A DNA stretch of 33,434 nucleotides from Gammaproteobacteria bacterium (GTDB lineage Bacteria; Pseudomonadota; Gammaproteobacteria; JAJDYQ01), in contig JAJDYQ010000049.1 in assembly GCA_022825085.1 (NCBI GenBank), positions 1 to 33,434 of the forward strand, read 5' to 3'. This document shows, piece by piece, positions 1 to 8,128 of this stretch; positions within the stretch are counted from its first letter, which is position 1; the number at the start of each line of letters is the position of its first letter. The position numbers were made by a program, and so were the translations under genes. The notes below the pieces were generated by a model. It had not been told where the DNA came from and did not search any database. It worked only from the letters and a program-made list of their open reading frames with translations.

Positions 1-9
1 TTATGGTTT

Positions 10-41
10 AAGCGCGGCACTCTCCCCTTTTCGCCGCGCTT
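10..41. terminator. GC-rich hairpin downstream of queA
   Basis: A 9-bp stem (AAGCGCGGC at 10-18 with GCCGCGCTT at 33-41) encloses a 14-nt loop and starts 9 bases beyond the queA stop codon. The T-rich run (42-50, CTTTTCTTT) follows the stem on the + strand, so as an intrinsic terminator it fits best a rightward transcript entering from left of the window. It may act weakly on queA from the other side, where no U-tract follows. Direction is inferred. Confidence 0.55.
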
Positions 42-49
42 CTTTTCTT

Positions 50-1081
50 TCATCGGCTGGGCGGTTCCAGCCACATCGCATCACCGTAGCTGAAGAATCG
101 ATAACGCCATTTGACCGCCTGCCTGTAGGCAGCCATGACCCGTTCATATCCGCCAAACGCTGTGGTCAGCATCAGCAGCGAGGATTCCGGTAAATGGAAG
201 TTGGTCAGCAGTGCATCAATAATCCTGAATTGATAGCCCGGATAAATAAATATACCGGTATCACCGGTTGTTTCCCGGAGCCGGCCTGTGCGGGCTGCCG
301 ATTCCAGGGCACGTACCGAGGTTGTCCCTATGGCAATGACCCTGCCACCCTGGCTCCTGACAGTATTTACATGGTCAACTACCGACCGACTGACTTGCAT
401 CCATTCTTTGTGCAACCGGTGGTCCTCGATGTGTTGCACTCTGACCGGTTCGAATGTCCCGGCACCGACATGAAGTGTTATTTTCGCTATTTTTACTCCC
501 TTTTCCTGCACTCGTTGCAGCATTGCATCATCAAAGTGCAGTCCGGCCGTCGGTGCGGCAACAGCCCCCGGCCGGTCTGCGTAAATGGTCTGGTATCTGG
601 ACAGGTCTGCCGGGTTGGCCGGCCGCTTGATGTAGGGGGGCAGCGGTGTCTTGCCAATCCGTTCCAGCACAGACGGCAGGTCTCGATCCGCAGAAACTTC
701 CAGTTCAAAAAAGTCATCGTGGCGGGCCAGAATTTCCATCTCAATCCCCTGCTCCAGCTCGATTCGTGACCCGGATTTGGGTGGCCTGCTGGCACGAATC
801 CGCGCCAGACAGCGGTAGTCGTCCAACAAACGCTCTATCAGAATTTCAACCCTGCCTCCGGTTTCCTTGCGACCCGGTAAACGCGCCGGAATAACCCGTG
901 TGTCATTCATAACCAGCAGGTCGCCCGGATTCAGCAGTTCGTGGAAGTGGTTGAATTGCCAGTCTCTCGGTTCGGCATCTTCTACACCCAGACACAGTAA
1001 ACGGCTGGCACTGCGCTCCGCCAGCGGTTGCTGGGCAATCAGTTCTTCCGGTAAATCAAAGTGAAAGTCACTGCGCAGCAT
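50..1081 (-). CDS. queA: S-adenosylmethionine:tRNA ribosyltransferase-isomerase
   Basis: QueA transfers and isomerises the ribosyl moiety of SAM onto 7-aminomethyl-7-deazaguanine in tRNA, forming epoxyqueuosine at the wobble position of GUN anticodons. The 343-residue protein has the usual length. It carries family blocks throughout: the N-terminal LPEELIAQ stretch, NDTRVIPARL, PPYIKRP, APTAGLHFD, LHVGAGTF, IGTTSVRALES, LLTNFHLPESSLLML and the C-terminal YRFFSYGDAM. The N-terminus aligns with known QueA starts, so this ATG is preferred although no Shine-Dalgarno precedes it. An extended -10 (TGC plus TATCAT on the minus strand, 1090-1098) lies so close that the message may be leaderless. In many proteobacteria tgt follows queA; here the next gene lies outside the window. 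Confidence 0.97.
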   Translation of the reverse strand: MLRSDFHFDLPEELIAQQPLAERSASRLLCLGVEDAEPRDWQFNHFHELLNPGDLLVMNDTRVIPARLPGRKETGGRVEILIERLLDDYRCLARIRASRPPKSGSRIELEQGIEMEILARHDDFFELEVSADRDLPSVLERIGKTPLPPYIKRPANPADLSRYQTIYADRPGAVAAPTAGLHFDDAMLQRVQEKGVKIAKITLHVGAGTFEPVRVQHIEDHRLHKEWMQVSRSVVDHVNTVRSQGGRVIAIGTTSVRALESAARTGRLRETTGDTGIFIYPGYQFRIIDALLTNFHLPESSLLMLTTAFGGYERVMAAYRQAVKWRYRFFSYGDAMWLEPPSR

Positions 1082-1089
1082 GGGTATGA

Positions 1090-1098
1090 ATGATAGCA
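1090..1098 (-). promoter_or_regulatory. Candidate extended -10 for queA
   Basis: On the minus strand TGC is followed directly by TATCAT (plus-strand positions 1090-1095 for the hexamer), an extended -10 with one mismatch to consensus. Transcription would begin near 1083, only about two bases before the queA ATG at 1081. No convincing -35 box is at the right distance. Confidence 0.4.
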
Positions 1099-1203
1099 GA
1101 CGCCCGAATCATGGTGTGCATGTCAATATGAGCACTATGATCGCTTGTGCAAACGGCAGCTTTCCGGGATACTGTATGGGTAGATTGTTTCTTTGCCTGC
1201 GTT

Positions 1204-1290
1204 GCCAGAGTGGTGAAATTGGTAGACACGACGGACTCAAAATCCGTTGCTAGCGATAGCGTGCCGGTTCGAGTCCGGCCTCTGGTACCA
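1204..1290 (+). tRNA. tRNA-Leu (anticodon CAA)
   Basis: This 87-nt class II tRNA includes an encoded CCA end (1288-1290). The acceptor arm GCCAGAG (1204-1210) pairs with CTCTGGT, with G-U at the first pair. The anticodon arm ACGGA/TCCGT encloses loop CTCAAAA, giving anticodon CAA. A long variable arm (GCTAGCGATAGC region) is diagnostic of Leu or Ser. The T arm contains GGTTCGAGTCC. It reads opposite to queA and prpE on either side. Confidence 0.97.
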
Positions 1291-1323
1291 TTAATCAGGA
1301 CTGGCCTCTGTAACCGGCCGCAG

Positions 1324-3216
1324 TCATCCGGCCACGATGCCGGCCTTTTTGAGTATCTCCCTGATTTCATCGAGACTGGCCGGGTCGTCAATCGTTGAGG
1401 GCATGATGTATTGCTGGTCGGCTGCAATCTGGCGCAGTATGCGACGCAGGATCTTTCCTGAGCGTGTCTTGGGCAGGCGCTTGACCATCAGGGTGCGGTC
1501 ATAGCAGGCAATCGGCCCGATTTCCCGACGGACCCGTTGTTTCAGCTCGTCACTCAGAGTATCGGCGTCAATATCTTCACCATCTTTCAGTAAGGCAAGG
1601 CCAAGTGGTATTTCGCCTTTCAGGTCGTCTGGAATACCGAATACGGCACATTCCGCTACGGCCGGGTGCCGACCTATGATCTCTTCCATCTCGCCCGTGG
1701 ATAGGCGGTGCCCGGCCACATTGATAACATCGTCCATGCGCCCCATGACGAAGACATAGCCATCATCGTCCATGTAACCACCGTCACCGGAAACGTAGTA
1801 ACCCGGAAAACGCTCAAGATAACCTTCGGTAAATCTCGAATGATTGCCCCAGATGGTCGGCAGGCAACCCGGCGGCATGGGTAGCTTTACCGTGATATAG
1901 CCATGTTCGTTCGGTGCGAGCCCGGCTCCGTCCTGACCCAGAATACAAATATCAAAACCGGGGGCCGGCATGGTGGCTGAACCCGGTTTGACCGGCATCT
2001 GTTCAATACCCTGCAGGTTGCCTGCAATGACACAGCCGGTCTCCGTTTGCCACCAGTGGTCAATAACCGGTTTGCCGGTTTTTTCTGTCACCCAGTCATA
2101 GGTCGGTGGATCAAGACGCTCACCCGCCATGAAGATCGTTCTAATGCAGTCGATATCGTATTGCCGGACAAGCTCTCCATCGGGGTCCACTTTTTTGATG
2201 GCCCGAAATGCCGTCGGTGCCGCAAAGATGGCTTTGGCTCCATGCTCCGAGGCAACGCGCCAGAAAGCACCGGCGTCCGGTGTCATGACGGGCTTGCCTT
2301 CATAAAGTATGGTTGTACAACCATACAGCAGTGGCGCATAAACGATGTAGGAGTGCCCGACAACCCAGCCGACATCGGAGGCAGCCCAGAATACTTCTCC
2401 AGGATTTATGCCATACATGGCGTCCATGCTGTAGTTCATTACCACTGCATGACCACCGTTATCCCGAACGACACCCTTGGGTTTGCCCGTGGTGCCGGAT
2501 GTGTAAAGGATGTAAAGCGGATCGGTCGCATTGACAGGTACACAGTCGGCCGGTTCAGATTCGGCAATGGTGTCGTGCCAGTCTTTATCACGCCCCTCAT
2601 TCATGGTCGCTTCAGCCTGTGGACGTTGTAAAATAATACAGGTTTCAGGCTTGAACTGTGCCAGCTCGATGGCATTGTCGAGCAGGGGTTTGTACGCAAT
2701 CACTCTGCCGACCTCAATGCCGCATGAGGCACTCAGCACCAGTTTCGGTTCTGCATCGTCAATGCGAACGGCCAGCTCATTGGCAGCAAAGCCCCCAAAC
2801 ACTACTGAGTGAATGGCCCCGATACGGGCGCAGGCGAGCATTGCAATTGCTGCTTCGGGTATCATCGGCATGTAGATAATGACTCGATCACCCTTGCCAA
2901 CACCCTGCGCAGCAATCATGCCGGCTGTTCTGGCCACTTCATCGCGCAGCTCGCGATATGTGAACCGCTTTTTCGTGTCTGCAACAGGAGAGTCGTAGAT
3001 CAGCGCCGGTTGTTCGGCACGTCCGTTCTCGACATGGTGGTCCAGCGCCATGTAGGCGGTATTCATTTCTCCATCCATAAACCAGCGGTCTATGCCGTTT
3101 TCGTCCCTGCCGAGAATGGTCTGCGGAAATTTGTACCAGGGCAGGGCCTGCGCCTTGTCACGCCAGAATTCTTCGGGCTGGTCAATCGATTGACGGTATA
3201 TTTGCTGATAGCTCAT
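1324..3216 (-). CDS. prpE: Propionate--CoA ligase
   Basis: PrpE converts propionate, ATP and CoA to propionyl-CoA through a propionyl-adenylate, feeding the 2-methylcitrate cycle encoded by the genes upstream. The 630-residue length is typical. The N-terminal block beginning MSYQQIYRQSID is PrpE-like. The adenylate-forming signature YTSGTTGKPKG is at about 238-248, and the C-terminal KTRSGKILRR carries the conserved catalytic lysine (about K588), the site of regulatory acylation in known homologues. WWQTETG and YYVSGDGGYMDDDGYVFVMGR are further ANL-family motifs. It is the last gene of the leftward prp operon. A GGAGG-like site (AGGAGG on the minus strand, about 3222-3227) supports the start. 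Acetyl-CoA synthetase is the main alternative, but the operon context and N-terminus favour propionate. Confidence 0.95.
   Translation of the reverse strand: MSYQQIYRQSIDQPEEFWRDKAQALPWYKFPQTILGRDENGIDRWFMDGEMNTAYMALDHHVENGRAEQPALIYDSPVADTKKRFTYRELRDEVARTAGMIAAQGVGKGDRVIIYMPMIPEAAIAMLACARIGAIHSVVFGGFAANELAVRIDDAEPKLVLSASCGIEVGRVIAYKPLLDNAIELAQFKPETCIILQRPQAEATMNEGRDKDWHDTIAESEPADCVPVNATDPLYILYTSGTTGKPKGVVRDNGGHAVVMNYSMDAMYGINPGEVFWAASDVGWVVGHSYIVYAPLLYGCTTILYEGKPVMTPDAGAFWRVASEHGAKAIFAAPTAFRAIKKVDPDGELVRQYDIDCIRTIFMAGERLDPPTYDWVTEKTGKPVIDHWWQTETGCVIAGNLQGIEQMPVKPGSATMPAPGFDICILGQDGAGLAPNEHGYITVKLPMPPGCLPTIWGNHSRFTEGYLERFPGYYVSGDGGYMDDDGYVFVMGRMDDVINVAGHRLSTGEMEEIIGRHPAVAECAVFGIPDDLKGEIPLGLALLKDGEDIDADTLSDELKQRVRREIGPIACYDRTLMVKRLPKTRSGKILRRILRQIAADQQYIMPSTIDDPASLDEIREILKKAGIVAG
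1328..1350 (+). terminator. Candidate tRNA-Leu terminator inside the prpE 3' end
   Basis: CCGGC (1328-1332) pairs with GCCGG (1339-1343) across a 6-nt loop; CC and five T residues (1346-1350) follow. It lies 38 bases after the tRNA and overlaps the last codons of the convergent prpE gene. The stem is short, so this is tentative. Confidence 0.4.
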
Positions 3217-3282
3217 TTTGTCCTCCTGTTATGGTTCCCGTATGCACCGGGGTTATATGTTTCGGGAAATTCTGATTCATTA

Positions 3283-3295
3283 GCCCGCATCGGGC
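3283..3295. repeat. Small perfect hairpin between acuI and prpE
   Basis: GCCCG (3283-3287) and CGGGC (3291-3295) flank a CAT loop in the 92-base gap upstream of prpE. There is no T run on either strand, so it could be an mRNA-processing or polarity element rather than a terminator. Function is not known. Confidence 0.35.
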
Positions 3296-3308
3296 AATGG
3301 TAACATCA

Positions 3309-4307
3309 TCAGTCGCTGCCCGGTTTCACAATCACCCGGCCACGGATTTTTCCGGCAAGCAGGGTTTCACAGGTGTTGATCACTTTATCCAGTCCGATTT
3401 CACGGTCCGTCAGTAGTTGACGGAATGTGTCATCGATATTTTCCGCGATCAGCCGCCAGGCATGTTCACGCAACTGTGTCGGTGCGGTTACCGAGTTGAT
3501 GCCGCGTAATGTCACACCTCTGAGAATAAATGGAAAGACGGTTGAGTTGAGTTCCATGCCGCCTGCATTCCCGCAGGCGGCAACCATGCCTTCTGAACGG
3601 GTCTGCGCGATTGCCGTCGCCAGTATCTGACCGCCCACTGTATCGACAACACCGGCCCAGGTTTCTTTTTCCAGTGGTTTGGCTTCTCTCGATAGTTGTT
3701 CTCTGGCAACCGGGGTATGGGCACCCAGTTGTTGCAGGTAGTCATTCAGTTCCGGGCGACCGCTCAGGGCATGCACTTGATAACCCAGTCGGGACAGTAG
3801 CCGCACGGCAACGCCTCCAACACCTCCCCCAGCTCCCGTGACCAGCACCGGACCATCATCCGGTCTGGTGCCCCACTCCTGAAGCGCCAGCACACACAGG
3901 GCGGCAGTAAATCCGCCGGTACCCATCATCATGGCCGACCGTGTATCAAGCCCCGCCGGTAGCGGCAGGGGCCAGGCGGCATCCAGACGGGCATATTGAC
4001 TCAGGCCACCCCAGAAACGCTCTCCTACTCCCCAGCCGGTGGATACTATTTTGTCACCCGGTTTGAAGGCATCATCGGAGGATTCAATCACTTCACCGGC
4101 CAGATCAATGCCCGGAATCATCGGAAAGTCACGAATAATCCGGCCTTTGCCTGTAATGGCCAGAGCGTCCTTGTAGTTGAGGGTTGAATATTCAACCCGC
4201 ACCAGTATATCGCGCTGTGGCAGCTCGGAGGTCTGTATATCGGAAACAGCGGCATGTAAGCCGTCATCATCCTGTGTCAGCAGTAAAGCCTTGAATTTGT
4301 CAGCCAT
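3309..4307 (-). CDS. acuI: Acrylyl-CoA reductase (NADPH), YhdH/AcuI family
   Basis: This is a zinc-independent medium-chain dehydrogenase/reductase of 332 residues. The N-terminal catalytic fold includes STLNYKDALAITGKGRI and FPMIPGIDLAGEV. A Rossmann segment with VTGAGGGVGGVAV lies near the middle and the protein ends with GKIRGRVIVKP, all typical of the YhdH/AcuI branch. Characterised members reduce acryloyl-CoA to propionyl-CoA with NADPH. Its place between prpF and prpE supports that reaction, because the product is the entry metabolite of the 2-methylcitrate cycle. It may detoxify acryloyl-CoA arising from acrylate, DMSP or 3-hydroxypropionate. No such upstream pathway gene is in the window, so the physiological source is inferred. 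A generic quinone oxidoreductase label is the less specific alternative. Confidence 0.9.
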   Translation of the reverse strand: MADKFKALLLTQDDDGLHAAVSDIQTSELPQRDILVRVEYSTLNYKDALAITGKGRIIRDFPMIPGIDLAGEVIESSDDAFKPGDKIVSTGWGVGERFWGGLSQYARLDAAWPLPLPAGLDTRSAMMMGTGGFTAALCVLALQEWGTRPDDGPVLVTGAGGGVGGVAVRLLSRLGYQVHALSGRPELNDYLQQLGAHTPVAREQLSREAKPLEKETWAGVVDTVGGQILATAIAQTRSEGMVAACGNAGGMELNSTVFPFILRGVTLRGINSVTAPTQLREHAWRLIAENIDDTFRQLLTDREIGLDKVINTCETLLAGKIRGRVIVKPGSD

Positions 4308-4345
4308 TTTTCATCCTTGTTGTGCATTAAATATATTGAGATCTT

Positions 4346-5521
4346 TCATTCATTCTGCCAGTCCGGCACGTACACCCATCCTTCCATCAGGATGCGCGCA
4401 CTTCTACTCATGGTCACCTTGTCTATTTGCCATTCACCGTCCCGTTTCTGTACTGCCGCACCTGCCTTGAGTTTACCAGACGGGTGCCCAAATGTTACGG
4501 TATGACGCTGTCCACCACCTGCAATCGAATTAATCAGGCTGCCCGGTATGGCGGCGGCACTCGCTATCGCAACCGCTGCCGTTCCCATCATGGCATGGTG
4601 CAGCCTGCCCATCGACAGGGCGCGTACATTCAGATCAATATCAGAGGCCGCTATGCTCCTGCCACCGGAGGTATCATAGTCCCGTGGCTCGGCGCAAAAA
4701 GCAATTTTTGGCGTGTGCTGGCGACCGGTTGCCTGCGAAATGTGTTGAATAAGACCCATACGTACCGCGGCATGTGCCCGTATGGTTTCCAATCGCTGCA
4801 AGGCCTGTTCATCCGCATTGATCATTTCCTGTCGCTCGGTGCCGGTATAGCCAAGGTCGGCTGCCTGCAGAAATACCGTCGGAATACCGGCGTTAATCAT
4901 GGTAACCTGAAAACTGCCGATGCCAGGGACATGCAGCTCATCGGTGGTATTACCGGTCGGAAAGATCGCTTCACCGGCATCAACCGGATTGATAAATTCA
5001 ACCGGTATTTCAGCCGCCGGGAAGGCAACGCCATCCAGCTCGAAATCACCGCTTTCCTGCACTTCTCCGTTGGCGACCGGTACATGGTTGATAATGGTTT
5101 TGCCGATATTGGCCTGCCAGATGTGTACCTCACAGATACCATTGTCCGGAATACGGTGCGCATCAATCAGTCCGTGACTGATCGCAAAAGCACCGACCGC
5201 CGAACTGAGATTGCCACAGTTACCACTCCAGTCAATGAGTGGCTTGTCGATGGATACCTGACCAAACAGGTAGTCCACATCATGCCCCGGCTTTTGGCTG
5301 GCGGAAATAATGACCGACTTACTGGTGCTGGAGGTCGCACCTCCCATGCCATCGGTATGTTTGCCATAAGGGTCCGGGCTGCCTATGATCCTCAGCAGCA
5401 GTTGGTCACGGGCCGCGCCGGGGCTGCGAGCCGCTGCAGGCAGGTCGGCAAGGTTAAAAAATATACCCTTGCTGGTACCACCGCGCATATAGGTGGCCGG
5501 GATCCTGATTGAAGGTGACAT
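4346..5521 (-). CDS. prpF: 2-methylaconitate cis-trans isomerase
   Basis: PrpF interconverts trans- and cis-2-methylaconitate, letting AcnD and an ordinary aconitase do the job of PrpD in the 2-methylcitrate cycle. The 391-residue protein starts with IPATYMRGGTSKGIFF, the diagnostic PrpF N-terminus. It has the diaminopimelate-epimerase-like double fold, with the conserved DWSGNCGNLSSAVGAFA block (about 96-112). Residues in the GTSKG and GNCGN segments are active-site regions in known structures. It starts 9 bases after the acnD stop codon, which indicates co-transcription. The C-terminal GHPSGKLKAGA segment also matches the family. Confidence 0.95.
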   Translation of the reverse strand: MSPSIRIPATYMRGGTSKGIFFNLADLPAAARSPGAARDQLLLRIIGSPDPYGKHTDGMGGATSSTSKSVIISASQKPGHDVDYLFGQVSIDKPLIDWSGNCGNLSSAVGAFAISHGLIDAHRIPDNGICEVHIWQANIGKTIINHVPVANGEVQESGDFELDGVAFPAAEIPVEFINPVDAGEAIFPTGNTTDELHVPGIGSFQVTMINAGIPTVFLQAADLGYTGTERQEMINADEQALQRLETIRAHAAVRMGLIQHISQATGRQHTPKIAFCAEPRDYDTSGGRSIAASDIDLNVRALSMGRLHHAMMGTAAVAIASAAAIPGSLINSIAGGGQRHTVTFGHPSGKLKAGAAVQKRDGEWQIDKVTMSRSARILMEGWVYVPDWQNE

Positions 5522-5530
5522 TGCGCCGGA

Positions 5531-8116
5531 CTATGCTGCCGCAAGAAAGTCCTGTGCAAATCGCTGCAATACACCACCCGCTTTATAGGTGTGCGCCTCT
5601 TCAGCAGTATCGATCCGACAGATGACCGGTATTTCCATTGTCTCGCCACTGGCCCTGTGCATGACAACCGTCAGTTCTGCACATGGCGCAATTTCGCCGA
5701 TAACATCGAAGGTCTCGGTACCATCGATGCGACAGGTGTGACGTGTCTGTTCACTTCTGAATTGCAGTGGCAATACGCCCATACCAACCAGATTGGTGCG
5801 GTGAATACGCTCAAAGCCCTCGGCAATAATCGCTTCAACACCCGCCAGCCGCACACCCTTGGCAGCCCAGTCTCGTGAGGAACCCTGTCCATAGTCGGCA
5901 CCCGCAATAATACAAAGCGGCTGGTTTCGTTGCATGTAAATTTCTATCGCTTCCCACATGCGCATCTGCTGTCCTTCCGGTTCCAGACGCGCCAGTGAAC
6001 CCTGTATTACTTCACCCCTTTCATCACGGCACATCTTATTCAGAAGCCTGGGGTTTGCCAGCGTGGCGCGCTGTGCCGTCAGGTGATCGCCACGATGTGT
6101 AGCATACGAGTTAAAGTCTTCTTCCGGCAGACCCATCTTTGTCAGGTATTCACCCGCAGCACTATCGGCCAGAATGGCATTCGAGGGTGACAGGTGATCG
6201 GTCGTGACGTTATCACCCAGGATTGCCAGCGGTCGCATACCGGTCAGGGTGCGTTGCCCGATCAGTGCGCCTTCCCAATACGGGGGGCGGCGGATATAGG
6301 TGCTCATCTCACGCCAGTCATACAGGGGGTTTTGTACCTTTTTGCGGGTGCCCGAATTAAACATCGGCTGATAAATGGCGCGGAATTGATCCGGCCTGAC
6401 GTATTGCTCAACAATGGCATCAATCTCTTCATCTGACGGCCAGATGTCTTTTAGCCTGACCGGATTTCCCTCGGCATCATTGCCCAGGATGTCATTTTCA
6501 ATGTCGAAGCGGACCGTGCCGGCAATGGCATAGGCTACCACCAGCGGCGGCGATGCCAGAAAGGCCTGCTTTGCATACGGGTGGATACGACCGTCAAAGT
6601 TACGATTGCCGGACAGTACCGCTGTAACATAAAGATCACGTTCGATAATTTCCTGTTGAATCTCTGGTTCCAGTACACCACTCATACCGTTACAGGTGGT
6701 GCAGGCATAAGCGACTATCCCAAACCCCAGCTTTTCCAGTTCGGATAACAAACCGGCTTCCTGCAGATACAGTTTCGCTACTCTGGAACCCGGCGCGAAT
6801 GAAGATTTCACCCAGGGCTTACGGACCAGGCCCCGTGCATTCGCTCTGCGGGCAAGCAGACCGGCCGCCACTACATTGCGCGGGTTGGATGTATTGGTAC
6901 AGGAGGTGATCGCCGCGATGATAACCGCACCATCCGGCATCTCGCCGGGTTTTTCCTGCCATTCTCCAGCAATGCCGCGTTCCTTCAGCGCCGCCGTCGG
7001 CAGGCGGCGATGGGGGCTGGAAGGCCCGGCCATGGTACGCCCAACGCTCGACAGGTCAAACGTCAGCATCCGTTCATAACTGACATCCTGCAGGGCATCT
7101 GTCCATAGTCCGGCTACTTTGGCATAGTTTTCTACCAGTTCAATCTGATGGGCATCGCGTCCGGTCAATTTCAGGTAGTCAATGGTTTGCGAGTCAATAT
7201 AGAATATACCGGCCGAGGCACCAAATTCCGGCGTCATATTGGAAATCGTGGCGCGGTCACCAATGGTCAGGCCCGCCGCACCCTCGCCATGAAATTCCAG
7301 ATAGGCTGACACGACTTTTTCATTACGTAGAAATTCGGTTAATGCCAGCACAATATCGGTAGCGGTAATGCCGGGCCGACGTTTGCCGGTCAGTTCAACA
7401 CCAATGATTTCCGGCAGGCGCATCATGGTCGGGCGCCCCAGCATGACGGTTTCGGCTTCCAGACCTCCCACACCAATGGCTATCACGCCCAGACAGTCAA
7501 TATGTGGCGTATGCGAGTCGGTACCGACGCAGGTGTCCGGGAAGGCCACGCCCGCACGGCTCTGGATGACGGGAGACATTTTTTCCAGGTTGATCTGGTG
7601 CATGATGCCATTGCCGGCCGGTATCACATCCACATTGTCAAAGGCGGTTTTGGCCCATTCGATAAAGTGAAAACGATCTGCGTTACGACGATCTTCTATG
7701 GCACGGTTCTTTTGCAGGGCATCCGGGTCATGGCCGGCATGCTCAACCGACAGCGAATGATCGACGATCAGTTGTGTCGGAACAACCGGATTCACCTGCG
7801 CCGGATCACCACCCTGCCCGGCAATCGCGTCCCGCAGGCCAGCCAGATCAACCAGTGCCGTCTGTCCCAGTATGTCATGGCATACCACGCGGGCCGGATA
7901 CCAGGGGAAGTCCCGATCCCGCTTGCGTTCAACGATCTGCCGGAGCGAGTCTGTCAGCATCGCTGGCGCACAGCAGCGTACAAGCTGCTCTGCGAGCACA
8001 CGCGATGTGTAAGGCAGTTTTGCATAGGCACCCGATTGGATGGCTTCTACTGCCGCACGGGTATCAAAGTAGTCCAGGTCGGTATCCGGCAGTGGTTGTC
8101 GGTAATCCGTATTCAT
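5531..8116 (-). CDS. acnD: Fe/S-dependent 2-methylcitrate dehydratase
   Basis: AcnD dehydrates 2-methylcitrate to 2-methylaconitate and works with PrpF. At 861 residues it has the usual length of AcnD and of the aconitase A family. The three [4Fe-4S] cysteines are visible: C406 in ITSCTNTSNP, and C472 and C475 in ACTTCNGMSG. Other aconitase signatures are VGTDSHTPHIDCLGV (about 197-211), LGDNVTTDHLSPS and the swivel-domain motif GADYGQGSSRDWAAKG. The neighbouring prpF identifies it as AcnD rather than housekeeping AcnA. It sits between prpC (12-base gap) and prpF (9-base gap). No prpD is present. Confidence 0.95.
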   Translation of the reverse strand: MNTDYRQPLPDTDLDYFDTRAAVEAIQSGAYAKLPYTSRVLAEQLVRCCAPAMLTDSLRQIVERKRDRDFPWYPARVVCHDILGQTALVDLAGLRDAIAGQGGDPAQVNPVVPTQLIVDHSLSVEHAGHDPDALQKNRAIEDRRNADRFHFIEWAKTAFDNVDVIPAGNGIMHQINLEKMSPVIQSRAGVAFPDTCVGTDSHTPHIDCLGVIAIGVGGLEAETVMLGRPTMMRLPEIIGVELTGKRRPGITATDIVLALTEFLRNEKVVSAYLEFHGEGAAGLTIGDRATISNMTPEFGASAGIFYIDSQTIDYLKLTGRDAHQIELVENYAKVAGLWTDALQDVSYERMLTFDLSSVGRTMAGPSSPHRRLPTAALKERGIAGEWQEKPGEMPDGAVIIAAITSCTNTSNPRNVVAAGLLARRANARGLVRKPWVKSSFAPGSRVAKLYLQEAGLLSELEKLGFGIVAYACTTCNGMSGVLEPEIQQEIIERDLYVTAVLSGNRNFDGRIHPYAKQAFLASPPLVVAYAIAGTVRFDIENDILGNDAEGNPVRLKDIWPSDEEIDAIVEQYVRPDQFRAIYQPMFNSGTRKKVQNPLYDWREMSTYIRRPPYWEGALIGQRTLTGMRPLAILGDNVTTDHLSPSNAILADSAAGEYLTKMGLPEEDFNSYATHRGDHLTAQRATLANPRLLNKMCRDERGEVIQGSLARLEPEGQQMRMWEAIEIYMQRNQPLCIIAGADYGQGSSRDWAAKGVRLAGVEAIIAEGFERIHRTNLVGMGVLPLQFRSEQTRHTCRIDGTETFDVIGEIAPCAELTVVMHRASGETMEIPVICRIDTAEEAHTYKAGGVLQRFAQDFLAAA

Positions 8117-8128
8117 GCCTTTGCCCGC

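Noticed and set aside
1141-1203. Sigma-70 promoter for tRNA-Leu
   Set aside because: Several weak -10-like hexamers exist, but none pairs with a -35 at an acceptable distance.
1068-1427. 119-codon minus-strand open frame spanning the tRNA
   Set aside because: It covers a tRNA gene and the 3' end of prpE in another frame; no coding evidence.
4427-5512. Long open frame on the + strand opposite prpF
   Set aside because: It is antisense to a clearly identified enzyme, lacks family motifs and mirrors its codon pattern.
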